Shown piece by piece: positions 49,487-57,790 of a stretch of DNA of 64,000 bases. The stretch is taken from positions 6,158 through 70,157 of the forward strand of contig JAJPHF010000027.1 of NCBI GenBank assembly GCA_021325365.1. The letters are read 5' to 3'. The notes beneath the pieces were generated by a model. That model made no database searches. It saw nothing but the letters and a program-made list of their open reading frames with translations, and was not told where the DNA came from. Source of the DNA: Pseudomonadota bacterium (GTDB lineage: Bacteria > Chloroflexota > UBA6077 > JAJPHF01). Positions within the stretch are counted from its first letter, which is position 1. The number at the start of each line of letters is the position of its first letter. A program made the translations under genes and the position numbers.

Positions 49487-50680
49487 ATGGAGCCACGCAT
49501 CGCCGCGAAGCCCCAGCAGTTCGAGGAGTCGGTCATCCGCCTGATGACCCGGCTCTGCGTCGCCGTGGACGGCATCAACCTGGCCCAGGGCTTCCCTGAC
49601 TTCCCCGCGCCGCAGGCTATCAAGGACGCCGCCTGCGCGGCGATCCTGGCCGACGTGAACCAGTACGCCATCACCTGGGGCGCGCCGGCGCTGCGCGAGG
49701 CCATCGCGGCGAAGTACGGGCCGGCGCTCGGCCGCGACCTGGACCCCGAGCGCGAGATCACGGTCGTCTGCGGCGCCACCGAGGCCATGCTGGCCGCTGT
49801 CATGGCGGTGGTCGATCCAGGCGACGAGGTCGTCGTCTTCGAGCCGTTTTACGAGAACTATGGGCCGGATGCCGTGCTGTCGGGCGCCCGGCCGCACTAC
49901 GTGCCGCTCCTGCCGCCCGACGCCGCGGGCGGCGCCTGGCGCTTCGACGCGGACGCGCTGGCGGCGGCGTTCGGACCGCGCACGCGCGCCATCGTCGTCA
50001 ACACGCCGCACAACCCCACGGGCAAGGTGTTCACCCGCGGCGAGCTAGCGCAGATCGCAGGGCTCTGCCAGCAGTGGAACGTCGTGGCGATCACCGACGA
50101 GATCTACGAGCACCTGGTGTACGAGGGCAAGCACGTGCGGCTCGCCACGCTGCCCGGCATGTGGGAGCGGACCATTACGATCAGCGGGCTCAGCAAGACC
50201 TACAGCGTGACGGGCTGGCGGCTGGGCTACCTGCTGGCGCCGGAGCGGCTGACCGTGCCCATCCGCCGCATCCACGACTTCCTGACGGTGGGGGCGGCGG
50301 CGCCGCTCCAGGAAGCCGGCGCGGTGGCGCTGCGCCTGCCGCCCGCGTACTACGCCGACCTGCTAGCCGCCTACGCCGAGCGCCGCGCGGTGGTCTGTAC
50401 CGGCCTGGCCGCGGCCGGCTTCCACGTCTATCCGCCCGCGGGCGCCTACTACGTCATGACGGACGTGGCGGCGCTAACCGCGGCCGACGGCGCCGCGGGC
50501 GACGACGTGGCGTTCGTGCGCGCGATGATCGAGCGCGTGGGCGTGGCGGCGGTGCCGGGCTCGTCGTTCTACGCCGATCCCGCGCGCGGCCGCACGCAGG
50601 TGCGGTTTGCCTTTCCGAAGCGCCGCGAGACGCTCGAGGCGGCGATGCGCCGCCTCGCGGAGCTGCGCGCCCGCGTCTAG
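49487..50680 (+). CDS. Class I/II pyridoxal-phosphate aminotransferase
   Basis: 397 residues from the ATG at 49487 (GAGGGGAGC upstream). Fold type I markers: GINLAQGFPDFPAP, GATEAMLAAVMAVVDPGDEV, NTPHNPTGKVFTRGEL and DEIYEHLVYEG. The PLP Lys is in SGLSKTYSVTGWRLGY, and the C-terminal Arg is in RTQVRFAFPKR. This is closest to kynurenine/methionine-type aminotransferases that convert an alpha-keto acid and glutamine or glutamate. MetE-like is the next gene, which hints at methionine salvage. Substrate unproven. Confidence 0.93.
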   Translation: MEPRIAAKPQQFEESVIRLMTRLCVAVDGINLAQGFPDFPAPQAIKDAACAAILADVNQYAITWGAPALREAIAAKYGPALGRDLDPEREITVVCGATEAMLAAVMAVVDPGDEVVVFEPFYENYGPDAVLSGARPHYVPLLPPDAAGGAWRFDADALAAAFGPRTRAIVVNTPHNPTGKVFTRGELAQIAGLCQQWNVVAITDEIYEHLVYEGKHVRLATLPGMWERTITISGLSKTYSVTGWRLGYLLAPERLTVPIRRIHDFLTVGAAAPLQEAGAVALRLPPAYYADLLAAYAERRAVVCTGLAAAGFHVYPPAGAYYVMTDVAALTAADGAAGDDVAFVRAMIERVGVAAVPGSSFYADPARGRTQVRFAFPKRRETLEAAMRRLAELRARV

Positions 50681-50769
50681 CAGCCCGCGCCGGCGTGCGG
50701 CGCCGCATTCGCCGTTAACTCCGCGCCACCAGGCTCCGGTGGCCTATCCCGCAGGGACAGGAGACAATC

Positions 50770-51780
50770 ATGCAGCTTCCCCCCATCGCCGCGACGACCG
50801 TCGGCAGCTTCCCGCGCCCGAGCTGGCTGGCCGACGTGGAGCGCTCGGACGCCATCTTCCGGCTGGAGGGCGCGGCGCTCCGCGAGGCGCAGGACGACGC
50901 CACCATCGTCGTGCTGCACGAGCAGGAGCAACTGGGCCTCGACCTGCTGACCGATGGCGAGCAGCGCCGTCCGAACTTCATCAACCACTTCCTGGCCGGC
51001 CTGGAGGGCTTCGATCTGACGCACCGCGCGCCGAAGGCGATTCGTCGCCGCGACGACGTGCTGCGCGAAGTGCCGCGCGTCGTCGGGCAGGTGCGGCGCA
51101 CGGGGCCGGTGCTGGTGGACGACCTGCGCTTCGCCAAAGCGCACACCACGCGCCCGCTGAAGATGGACGTGCCCGGCCCGATGACCGTCGTGGACACCAC
51201 CGCCGACGAGACGTACGGCGACGAGGCGGCGCTGGCGATGGACGTGGCGGCGGCGCTGAACGCCGAGCTGCGCGACCTGCAGGCGGCGGGCTGCGACGTG
51301 GTCCAGATCGACGAGCCGGCCATGACGCGCTGGCACGAGAAGGTCGCGGCCTATGGGCTGCGGGCGCTCGACCGCGTGCTGGAGGGGATCACGGTGCCCA
51401 CCGTGATCCACCTCTGCTACGGCTACCCGGGGCACGGCGGGCAGCAGCACGAGTACGAGTACCCGGAGCTGCTGGCGATGCTCATGGGGACGTCCATCGG
51501 CGGCTTCTCGGTGGAGTTCGCGCGCAGCGGCTACGACCCGGCGCTGCTGCGCGGCTGCGGCGATCGGCTGGTGATGTACGGCTGCGTGGACCCCGGCAAC
51601 ACGCCGCCCGAGCCGCTCGACGTGGTGCTGGGGCGGGTGCGCGCGGCGCTGGAATACGTCGCGCCCGAGCGCCTGTGGCTCGCGCCCGACTGCGGCCTCA
51701 TGACCATCCCGCGCGAGCTGGCGCGCGCCAAGGCCGCCCTGCTAGTGGAGGCGGCCCACGAGGCGCGTCGGGGACTGTGA
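50770..51780 (+). CDS. MetE C-terminal-like methionine synthase / cobalamin-independent methyltransferase
   Basis: 336 residues, the size of single-domain MetE-like proteins; full MetE has about 750. PPIAATTVGSFPRPSWL starts the TIM barrel. The zinc ligands are visible in VIHLCYGYPG (His and Cys) and APDCGLMTIPRE (Cys). The core YGCVDPGNTPPE segment is intact. Such enzymes methylate homocysteine or a related thiol, from a methyl donor other than polyglutamyl folate. ATG at 50770 has AGGAGA upstream. The aminotransferase upstream (90 bp gap, same strand) fits methionine metabolism. Confidence 0.88.
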   Translation: MQLPPIAATTVGSFPRPSWLADVERSDAIFRLEGAALREAQDDATIVVLHEQEQLGLDLLTDGEQRRPNFINHFLAGLEGFDLTHRAPKAIRRRDDVLREVPRVVGQVRRTGPVLVDDLRFAKAHTTRPLKMDVPGPMTVVDTTADETYGDEAALAMDVAAALNAELRDLQAAGCDVVQIDEPAMTRWHEKVAAYGLRALDRVLEGITVPTVIHLCYGYPGHGGQQHEYEYPELLAMLMGTSIGGFSVEFARSGYDPALLRGCGDRLVMYGCVDPGNTPPEPLDVVLGRVRAALEYVAPERLWLAPDCGLMTIPRELARAKAALLVEAAHEARRGL

Positions 51781-51787
51781 GCAGCGC

Positions 51788-52642
51788 CTAGCCGCGCAGG
51801 CCGGCAAACAGGTCGTCCTCGTGGGCGGGCGCCGGCACCGTGCTGATCGGGCGCTCGAAGTACTCGGTGCCCATCGTCTCCTCCCAGACCGGCGGGGGGA
51901 GGAGCAGGAAGAACGTCTCTGGCCCCACCTGGCTGCGGTGGACGGCCAGCGCTTCGCGCTTTACCCTCGCGTAGGGGCGTGCGTCGATAGTCGCGACGAT
52001 CCGCTCGTCGGGCGTGCCGAACTCCGGCTCGTCGGCGTTCTCGCCGAACGGCGCCTCGATGTCCAGCTCGCGCAGCCGCCGCCCGAACTCGCGCAGGCGG
52101 CTGATCGGCACCGCCGCGTAGTAGAGCTTGCTGGGCGCCCAGGGGGCGAGGCCCTGCTCCGGGTAGCGCGCCGGGTCGCCAGCGGCGTGGAAGGCGGCGA
52201 CGGACACGCGGTTCGTCTGGATGTGGTCGGGGTGGCCGTAGAAGCCATTCTCGTCATAAGTGACGATCACTTGCGGGCGCTCCTGGCGGATGAGCGCTAC
52301 CAACCGTCCGGTCGCCTCGTCGAGGTCCGCGCGCCAGAAGCTGCGCGGGTCGTCGTTCTCGGGCGTGCCCATCATCCCCGAGTCACGGTAGCCCAGGCAG
52401 TGCAGCGCCGAGACGCCGAGCAGCTCGCTGGCCGTGCGCAGCTCGTCAGCGCGCACCGCGGCCAGCGTCTCTGGCGTGGCGACCGTCGGATCGACGATCT
52501 CGCCGACCGCGCCGTCGGTGCAGGTGACGAGCACCGTGCGCACGCCCTCGGCGGCGTAGCGCGCGAGCGTGCCGCCGGTGCCGATCGCCTCGTCGTCCGG
52601 GTGCGCGTGTACCGCCATCAACGTGAGCGCCGCGTCTGCCAT
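51788..52642 (-). CDS. PIG-L family N-acetyl-sugar deacetylase / Mca-like amidase
   Basis: 284 residues, ATG at 52642 with GAGGGAA upstream. The zinc motif AHPDDE (residues 13-18) with GHPDH downstream gives His, Asp and His ligands. It has the MshB/Mca pattern: ADELRTASELLGVSALHCLG, SGMMGTPENDDPRSF and TYDENGFYGHPDH. These enzymes deacetylate GlcNAc-containing thiols (mycothiol pathway) or detoxify S-conjugates. Convergent with the MetE-like gene (7 bp). No other mycothiol gene is in the window, so the exact substrate is open; a bacillithiol-type role is also possible. Confidence 0.9.
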   Translation of the reverse strand: MADAALTLMAVHAHPDDEAIGTGGTLARYAAEGVRTVLVTCTDGAVGEIVDPTVATPETLAAVRADELRTASELLGVSALHCLGYRDSGMMGTPENDDPRSFWRADLDEATGRLVALIRQERPQVIVTYDENGFYGHPDHIQTNRVSVAAFHAAGDPARYPEQGLAPWAPSKLYYAAVPISRLREFGRRLRELDIEAPFGENADEPEFGTPDERIVATIDARPYARVKREALAVHRSQVGPETFFLLLPPPVWEETMGTEYFERPISTVPAPAHEDDLFAGLRG

Positions 52643-52796
52643 GCCTTTCCCTCCTCGTTAGCCTCCAGTAGTGTAGCAACGGGGAGGTGGCCTGCCCCGC
52701 TTTCTGCCCCGTCCGGAGGGTAGCTCCACCGGCCGGCGGCAGTACGGCGGCGCGCACGCTGATCGACGGGTCGGCCGATGGGGGGCTGCGGCCTTA

Positions 52797-52830
52797 CGGC
52801 CGCGGGCGGGCGTGAAACCCGCCCCTACAC
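52797..52830. repeat. Family C palindromic repeat (second copy)
   Basis: Matches the copy at 20641-20673 except CGT for CAT in the loop region, plus the 3' edge. It lies in the gap 52643-52941 between divergent genes. That gap also has a TATAAT box at 52880-52885. Confidence 0.8.
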
Positions 52831-52941
52831 GACCGTGGCCGCTCCCATGCTCTGCGACGCGGTCTAGCGTCGCTAGGCCTATAATGCCCAGGCTCGCGCG
52901 GCGCGGCGGCGCGCACAGTACTGGGTTGGAGGAGGCAGCAG

Positions 52942-53637
52942 ATGGGCTGGGGCATTCTCGGCGGCGAGGACGTGGAGTTCCGCAGCGGCAACGCGACGCT
53001 CCAGGCGCACATCGGGCGCCCGGCCGCGCCGGGCCGCTACCCGGCGATCATCACCCTGCACGGCATCAACGGCCCGAGCGCCGGCACGCACCGCGCGGCC
53101 GAGCGCTACGGCGACCACGGCATCGTCGGCTGCGCGATCAACTGGCAGACCGTGGACAAGGACCCGGCCGACAGCGAGCTGATGCAGTACGTGGCCGACG
53201 CGGCGGCGTTCCTGCGGCGGCAGGAGTACTGCGACGGCGAGCGGATCGCGGTGGCCGGCTACTGTCGGGGCGGCGGGCTGGTCTACCTGGCACTGGAGCA
53301 CCACCCCTGGCTGCGGGCGGGCATCGCCATGCACGGCTTCCCGTTCTACCCGCAGGGCCTCAACGAGAAGAAGCCGCAGCACGCTTACGACCTGGCCGAG
53401 CGCATCCAGGCGCCGGTCTTGATCCTGCACGGCGCGGCCGACGACCGCGCGCCCGTCGCCGACGTGTACCGCATGGCGCAGCGGCTGGAGGAGTTGGGGA
53501 AGACGTTCGAGCTGACCGTGTACAGCGGCACCGGCCACGCCTTCACGCTGCCCGACGGCGGCGCCTACAACCCCGTCGCCGCGGCGAACGCCTGGGACCA
53601 GTCCATCGCCTTCCTCGACCGTTACCTGCGGGGCTGA
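52942..53637 (+). CDS. Dienelactone hydrolase family protein
   Basis: 231 residues, ATG at 52942 with TTGGAGGAGG upstream. The nucleophile is Cys in VAGYCRGGGLVYLAL, the acid Asp in HGAADDRAPVADVY and the His in GTGHAFTLPDGG. It is shorter than the DLH at 47643 and diverged. The TATAAT at 52880-52885 is a likely -10 box. Possible lactone or carboxylester substrates. Broad function. Confidence 0.9.
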   Translation: MGWGILGGEDVEFRSGNATLQAHIGRPAAPGRYPAIITLHGINGPSAGTHRAAERYGDHGIVGCAINWQTVDKDPADSELMQYVADAAAFLRRQEYCDGERIAVAGYCRGGGLVYLALEHHPWLRAGIAMHGFPFYPQGLNEKKPQHAYDLAERIQAPVLILHGAADDRAPVADVYRMAQRLEELGKTFELTVYSGTGHAFTLPDGGAYNPVAAANAWDQSIAFLDRYLRG

Positions 53638-53848
53638 GCGGCCGGAACCCGCCGTGTGGCAGTTGCGGCCACCCCGCATCGACGGGGCCGTCCGGCACAC
53701 CTGTTCTGCATGGGGTGGCATCGGAGTTGCGTGCGAGCGAGTAGGGCGAGCAGCGGCGCGGGCGGAAACGCCGCGCACGACACGCTGGCGGCCTACAATT
53801 CTCGTAGGCGTCCCGCAATGGAGCGGGCCGCGCTCGGGAGGGACGACG

Positions 53849-54793
53849 ATGTCGCTCTGGCGTGATACGGTGCTGGGGGTGGCGACCCAGCCAGCCGTCA
53901 AGCAGCTAGTGAAAGACCACGCGCTCGCGCGACCGCTCCGCCAGCGCTTCGTGGCCGGCGAGACCATCGACGACGCGCTCGCCGCGGCGCGAGCGCTGAA
54001 CCGAGAAGGCTTCCGCGTCTCGCTGGACCACCTTGGCGAAGACGTGTCCGAGCCGGCCGCCGCCGACGCCGCCGTGAACGACTACCTGGCGTTGGTACAG
54101 GCCATCGCGCACGCGCACGTGCAGAGCGGCATCTCCATCAAGCTCAGCCAACTCGGGCTCTCGCTAGACCGCGCCGCCTGTCAGGACCGCCTGGAGCGCC
54201 TGCTGACGGCGGCGCAGACGGTCGGCGTGTTCGTGCGCATCGACATGGAGGGCTCGGCGCACACCCAGGAGACGCTCGACGTGCTCCGCGCCGTCTGGCC
54301 GCGCCACCACAACGTCGGCGTGGTGCTGCAAGCCTACCTGCACCGCACCGGCTGCGACCTGGAGGACGTGCTGGCGCTCGGGGCGACAGTGCGGCTCTGT
54401 AAGGGCGCCTACCGTGAGCCGCCGACCATCGCCTACCAGGCGCGCGACGAAGTGGATGCGGCCTACGCCCGCCTGGCGACGCGCATGCTGGAGGCGCCGA
54501 ACTACGCGGCGCTGGCCACGCACGATCCCGCGCTGCTCGCGCACGCGCGGGCGGAGGCGGCGCGGCTGGGCCGCCCCCGCGACAGCTTCGAGTTCCAGAT
54601 GCTCTACGGCGTGCGCCGCGACTTGCAGCAGGCGCTCGTGCGCGAGGGGTATCGGCTGCGCGTCTACGTGCCTTATGGCCGCGAGTGGTATCCGTACCTT
54701 ACGCGGCGCCTGGCCGAGCGGCCCGGCAACCTGCTGTTCCTCGTCCGCTCGCTGTGGGCCGAGCAGCGCGGCAACGGCGCCCGCGCCGCGTAG
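53849..54793 (+). CDS. Proline dehydrogenase
   Basis: 314 residues, close to the monofunctional bacterial PRODH size. ATG at 53849 with GGGAGGG upstream. The FAD/proline barrel has IKLSQLGLSLD, FVRIDMEGSAHTQETLDVLR, VGVVLQAYLHRTGCDL, RLCKGAYREPP, FEFQMLYGVRRDLQQ and RRLAERPGNLLFLVR. The last motif carries the Arg pair that binds the proline carboxylate. It oxidises proline to P5C at the membrane, feeding the respiratory chain. A P5C dehydrogenase is not in the window. A TACAAT box at 53794-53799 may be its -10. Confidence 0.94.
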   Translation: MSLWRDTVLGVATQPAVKQLVKDHALARPLRQRFVAGETIDDALAAARALNREGFRVSLDHLGEDVSEPAAADAAVNDYLALVQAIAHAHVQSGISIKLSQLGLSLDRAACQDRLERLLTAAQTVGVFVRIDMEGSAHTQETLDVLRAVWPRHHNVGVVLQAYLHRTGCDLEDVLALGATVRLCKGAYREPPTIAYQARDEVDAAYARLATRMLEAPNYAALATHDPALLAHARAEAARLGRPRDSFEFQMLYGVRRDLQQALVREGYRLRVYVPYGREWYPYLTRRLAERPGNLLFLVRSLWAEQRGNGARAA

Positions 54794-54983
54794 CCGCCCG
54801 TCCCGCGCGCATACCTGGAGGAGAACCCGGGCCGCGTAGAATCCGGACCGCGCTAAGGCGCCGCGTATCGGCCTGAGGTTAGGTCGAGGGCATCCAGCGT
54901 CGCCACGGCGTACAATCCGGCCGGCGGGTCGGCGGCCGCGCCGGTCGCGCAACGTGGAAGCCCGCCAGGTTGCTGGAGCCGCC

Positions 54984-55886
54984 GTGGACGCTGCGCTACG
55001 CGCCGAAACCGACGAGGCTCTCGACCGGCTGCTGCCGTGCTTCGGCGTACCCGTGGCGCGGCGTATCGTAGAGACGCCGCGCGGCCGGCTGCACCTGCTG
55101 CTGGCGGGCGAGGGCCGGGCGGTCGTGCTGCTGCACGGCGGGTTCGGCGGCGCGGGCAATTGGTTTCGCACGCTCGGTCCGCTCGCCCGTCGGTTCCAGG
55201 TGCTTGCGCCGGACCGGCCCGGCTTCGGCCTAGCGGCGCCCGCGACGGCGGACGCTCTCGCGTGGCTCGACGACCTGCTGGCGGCGCTCGCGGTGCGGCG
55301 GGTCGCGCTTGTCGGGCACGCGGGCGGCGGCGCTCTCGCGCTGGCCTACGCTCGGGCGCGGCCCGACGCCGTGACGGCGCTGGCGCTGAGCGACGTTCCC
55401 CTGGCACCACCGGCGGCCGTGGTCGGCGACCCCGCCGCGAACGCCGAGGGCGACAGGGCGGCCTCCCCAGGTTTGGCGCGCCGCGGGGGCGCCCGGCCGC
55501 GCCGCGTGGAGACGTGGTACGCCAGCCTGGCGGCGCGATTCGACGACCGGCGGCTCCTGCCGCCCGAGTACCTGTACTATCTGTGGTGTCTGGCGCGGCT
55601 GCGGCCCGACCAGGACCAGCGGCCGCCGGGCGACGTGGCGCCCGGGCCGGTCGTGATTCCCGGGCCGGGCGCGCGGACGTGGCCGACCGTGCCGACGCTG
55701 CTGCTGTGGGGGCGGGGCAATCGCTGGACCAGCGCGGCGCTCGCGCGGCAGCTACGCGAGCGCATCCCCGACGCCGAGCTGCGCGTGATCGACCACTCGA
55801 AAGGCATCCCGGCGCTGGAGCAGCCGGGCGAGTTCAACTACGCGGTGCTGAATTTCCTCGCCGCCCACCGGCACGCTGACGAATAG
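54984..55886 (+). CDS. Alpha/beta hydrolase-fold protein with degenerate catalytic triad
   Basis: 300 residues from the GTG at 54984 (TGGAG six bases upstream); a GTG at 54954 would add ten residues without an RBS. The fold is clear: RAVVLLHGGFGGAGNWFRTL, LAPDRPGFGLAAP, VALVGHAGGGALALAYARAR, VPTLLLWGRGNRWTS and DHSKGIPALEQPGEFN. The nucleophile elbow GHSxG is GHAGG (Ala for Ser), the usual acid position WGRDDR is WGRGNR (Asn), and GH-P near the end is KGIP (no His). It is therefore probably non-catalytic. The next gene starts 9 bp downstream, and the pair may be co-transcribed. Binding or scaffold role is possible. Confidence 0.85.
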   Translation: MDAALRAETDEALDRLLPCFGVPVARRIVETPRGRLHLLLAGEGRAVVLLHGGFGGAGNWFRTLGPLARRFQVLAPDRPGFGLAAPATADALAWLDDLLAALAVRRVALVGHAGGGALALAYARARPDAVTALALSDVPLAPPAAVVGDPAANAEGDRAASPGLARRGGARPRRVETWYASLAARFDDRRLLPPEYLYYLWCLARLRPDQDQRPPGDVAPGPVVIPGPGARTWPTVPTLLLWGRGNRWTSAALARQLRERIPDAELRVIDHSKGIPALEQPGEFNYAVLNFLAAHRHADE

Positions 55887-55895
55887 GAGGCGCCC

Positions 55896-56900
55896 ATGCG
55901 CGTCGTCGTGCTCGACGACTTTCATCGTACCTACCATGACAGCGCCGGCATCGCGCGCCTGCGCCAGCGCGCCGACGTGACGATCTACGCCGAGCCGGCC
56001 GCGTCGCGCGACGAGCTGGTGGACCGGCTGGCCGGCGTGCCCATCGTCATCGCCAACCGCGAGCGCACCCACTTCCCCGCCGACCTCTTCCCGCGGCTGC
56101 CCGACCTCGAGCTGATCTGCAACACCGGCGGCCACCTGTACCACGTCGACGTGCCCGCGGCCACGGCGGCCGGCGTGGCCCTGCAGCTGGCGTATGCCAC
56201 GAACCCCGAGACGACTGGCCGGTCGACGGCCGAGCTGACGCTGGCGCTGATGCAGGCGGTGATGCGCCGCATCCCGCAGACCGACCGCGCGCTGCGGGCC
56301 GGCGAGTGGCGGATGCCGCTCGGCGAGGTGCTGTACGGCAAGACGCTCGGCATCGTCGGCCTGGGGCGCGTGGGTCGCCACGTCGCGCGGCTCGCCACCG
56401 CTTATGGCATGCGGCTGCTGGCCTGGGGGCCGACGCTCACGCCGACGCGCGCCGCCGAGTCGGGCGCCGAGTACCGCGCGCTGGACGCGCTGCTGGCCGA
56501 GGCCGACGTGGTGTCGATCCACTTGGCGCTGTCCGACCAGAGCCGCGGCCTGTTCGACGAGGCGCGGCTGCGCCGTATGCGGCCCGCGGCCTACCTGGTG
56601 AACACGGCCCGCGGCGCGATCGTGGACGAGGCGGCGCTGGTGCGCGCGCTGCGGGAGCGCGCCATCGCCGGCGCGGCGCTCGACGTGTTCGTGCAGGAGC
56701 CGCTGCCCCCCGACCACCCGCTGCTGGCCCTGGAGACGGTCGTCCTCACGCCGCACCTGGGCTGGCCGGCCGACCTGACCTACCGCGAGTTCGCGACGGA
56801 CTGCGCCGACCAGATCATCAGCTACCTGGACGGCGACTACGCCCGCGTACTGAACCCGGAGGCGCTGGCGCGTCGCCCGCGCCAAGCGCGACGGGATTGA
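55896..56900 (+). CDS. D-isomer specific 2-hydroxyacid dehydrogenase
   Basis: 334 residues, ATG at 55896. NAD-binding motif TLGIVGLGRVGRHVARLA; the catalytic Arg is in YLVNTARGAIVDE, the Glu in GAALDVFVQEPLP and the His in VLTPHLGWP. The substrate loop is ICNTGGHLYHVDV. These cytoplasmic enzymes reduce 2-ketoacids with NAD(P)H, or oxidise D-2-hydroxyacids (lactate, glycerate, phosphoglycerate). It starts 9 bp after the degenerate hydrolase and shares its transcript. The substrate is not readable from the sequence. Confidence 0.94.
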   Translation: MRVVVLDDFHRTYHDSAGIARLRQRADVTIYAEPAASRDELVDRLAGVPIVIANRERTHFPADLFPRLPDLELICNTGGHLYHVDVPAATAAGVALQLAYATNPETTGRSTAELTLALMQAVMRRIPQTDRALRAGEWRMPLGEVLYGKTLGIVGLGRVGRHVARLATAYGMRLLAWGPTLTPTRAAESGAEYRALDALLAEADVVSIHLALSDQSRGLFDEARLRRMRPAAYLVNTARGAIVDEAALVRALRERAIAGAALDVFVQEPLPPDHPLLALETVVLTPHLGWPADLTYREFATDCADQIISYLDGDYARVLNPEALARRPRQARRD

Positions 56901-57026
56901 GACGCGCAATGCTAGCTGCCGGCCGCCCCGCTGCCGTACCCTCGTGGTGGCGCACGGGATGGCCGGCGCGCGATCGGCGCCGGTGGGCCGGCGTGCGCAC
57001 GATCGAACGGGCAGAGGCGACCGCAA

Positions 57027-57671
57027 TTGGACGAGCTTGCCGAGCTAGCGCGCGAGGTCAATAGCTGTCAGAAGTGCCCGCTGTATCGGACGGCGACGCG
57101 CGGCGTGCCCGGCGAGGGGCCGCCCAACGCGAAGATCCTGTTCATCGGCGAGGCGCCGGGCTTCTACGAGGACCAGCAGGGCCGCCCCTTCGTGGGCGCG
57201 GCGGGGCAGCTTCTGGAGGAGATGCTGCGCGCGATCGGCATGAGCCGCCGCGACGTGTACATCACGAACATCCTCAAGCACCGGCCGCCAGGCAATCGGG
57301 ACCCCGAGCGACAGGAGATCGAGGCCTGCAACGAGTACCTGGACCGCCAGATCGCGCTGCTCCAGCCGCGGCTGATCTGCACGCTCGGGCGCTTCTCGAT
57401 GGCCAAGTTCTTCGGGCCGGGGAGCATGCGCGCGCTGCACGGGCGCACGGTGCGCCACGGCACCGCGACGTGCTACGCGCTGTACCATCCCGCCGCGGCG
57501 CTGCGCGACCCGCGCGTCAAGGACGTCTTCGCCGAGGACTTCCGGCGCATCCCGCAGGTGCTGGCGCAAGCCGAGGCGGCCGCCGCCTTGGCGGCGGCCG
57601 AGAGCGGGGCGGCCGCGGCAGATGCGGCCGAGGACGTGCCGCCGCCAGCCGAGCAGCTTAGTCTTTTTTGA
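57027..57671 (+). CDS. Type-4 (Fe-S) uracil-DNA glycosylase with C-terminal clamp-binding motif
   Basis: 214 residues from a TTG at 57027; no in-frame ATG is suitable. Four Cys bind the 4Fe-4S cluster: C14 and C17 near the N-terminus (CQKCPL), C101 (EACNEYL) and C118 (RLICTLG). The catalytic motif I is IGEAPGFYEDQQGRPF and motif TNILKHRPPGNR follows. The uracil-recognition region is LYHPAAAL. The last five residues are QLSLF, a consensus beta sliding-clamp binding pentapeptide joined by an Ala-rich linker of about 35 residues. It removes uracil from DNA, probably at the replication fork. Confidence 0.94.
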   Translation: MDELAELAREVNSCQKCPLYRTATRGVPGEGPPNAKILFIGEAPGFYEDQQGRPFVGAAGQLLEEMLRAIGMSRRDVYITNILKHRPPGNRDPERQEIEACNEYLDRQIALLQPRLICTLGRFSMAKFFGPGSMRALHGRTVRHGTATCYALYHPAAALRDPRVKDVFAEDFRRIPQVLAQAEAAAALAAAESGAAAADAAEDVPPPAEQLSLF

Positions 57672-57711
57672 GCTGTCGGCGCGCGGGCGCCGGCCGTTCG
57701 ACGCTATCCCC

Positions 57712-57717
57712 TACAAT
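57712..57717 (+). promoter_or_regulatory. Candidate -10 box TACAAT upstream of RNase J
   Basis: TACAAT at 57712-57717 lies 73 bp upstream of the RNase J GTG. No -35 matches well, so this is suggestive only. Confidence 0.35.
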
Positions 57718-57790
57718 TAGTGCAACGACGATGGGACCAGTGCGCCTTGCGCCGCGTCCCGCGAACTCCGAATGAGATCGAGGAAACATA

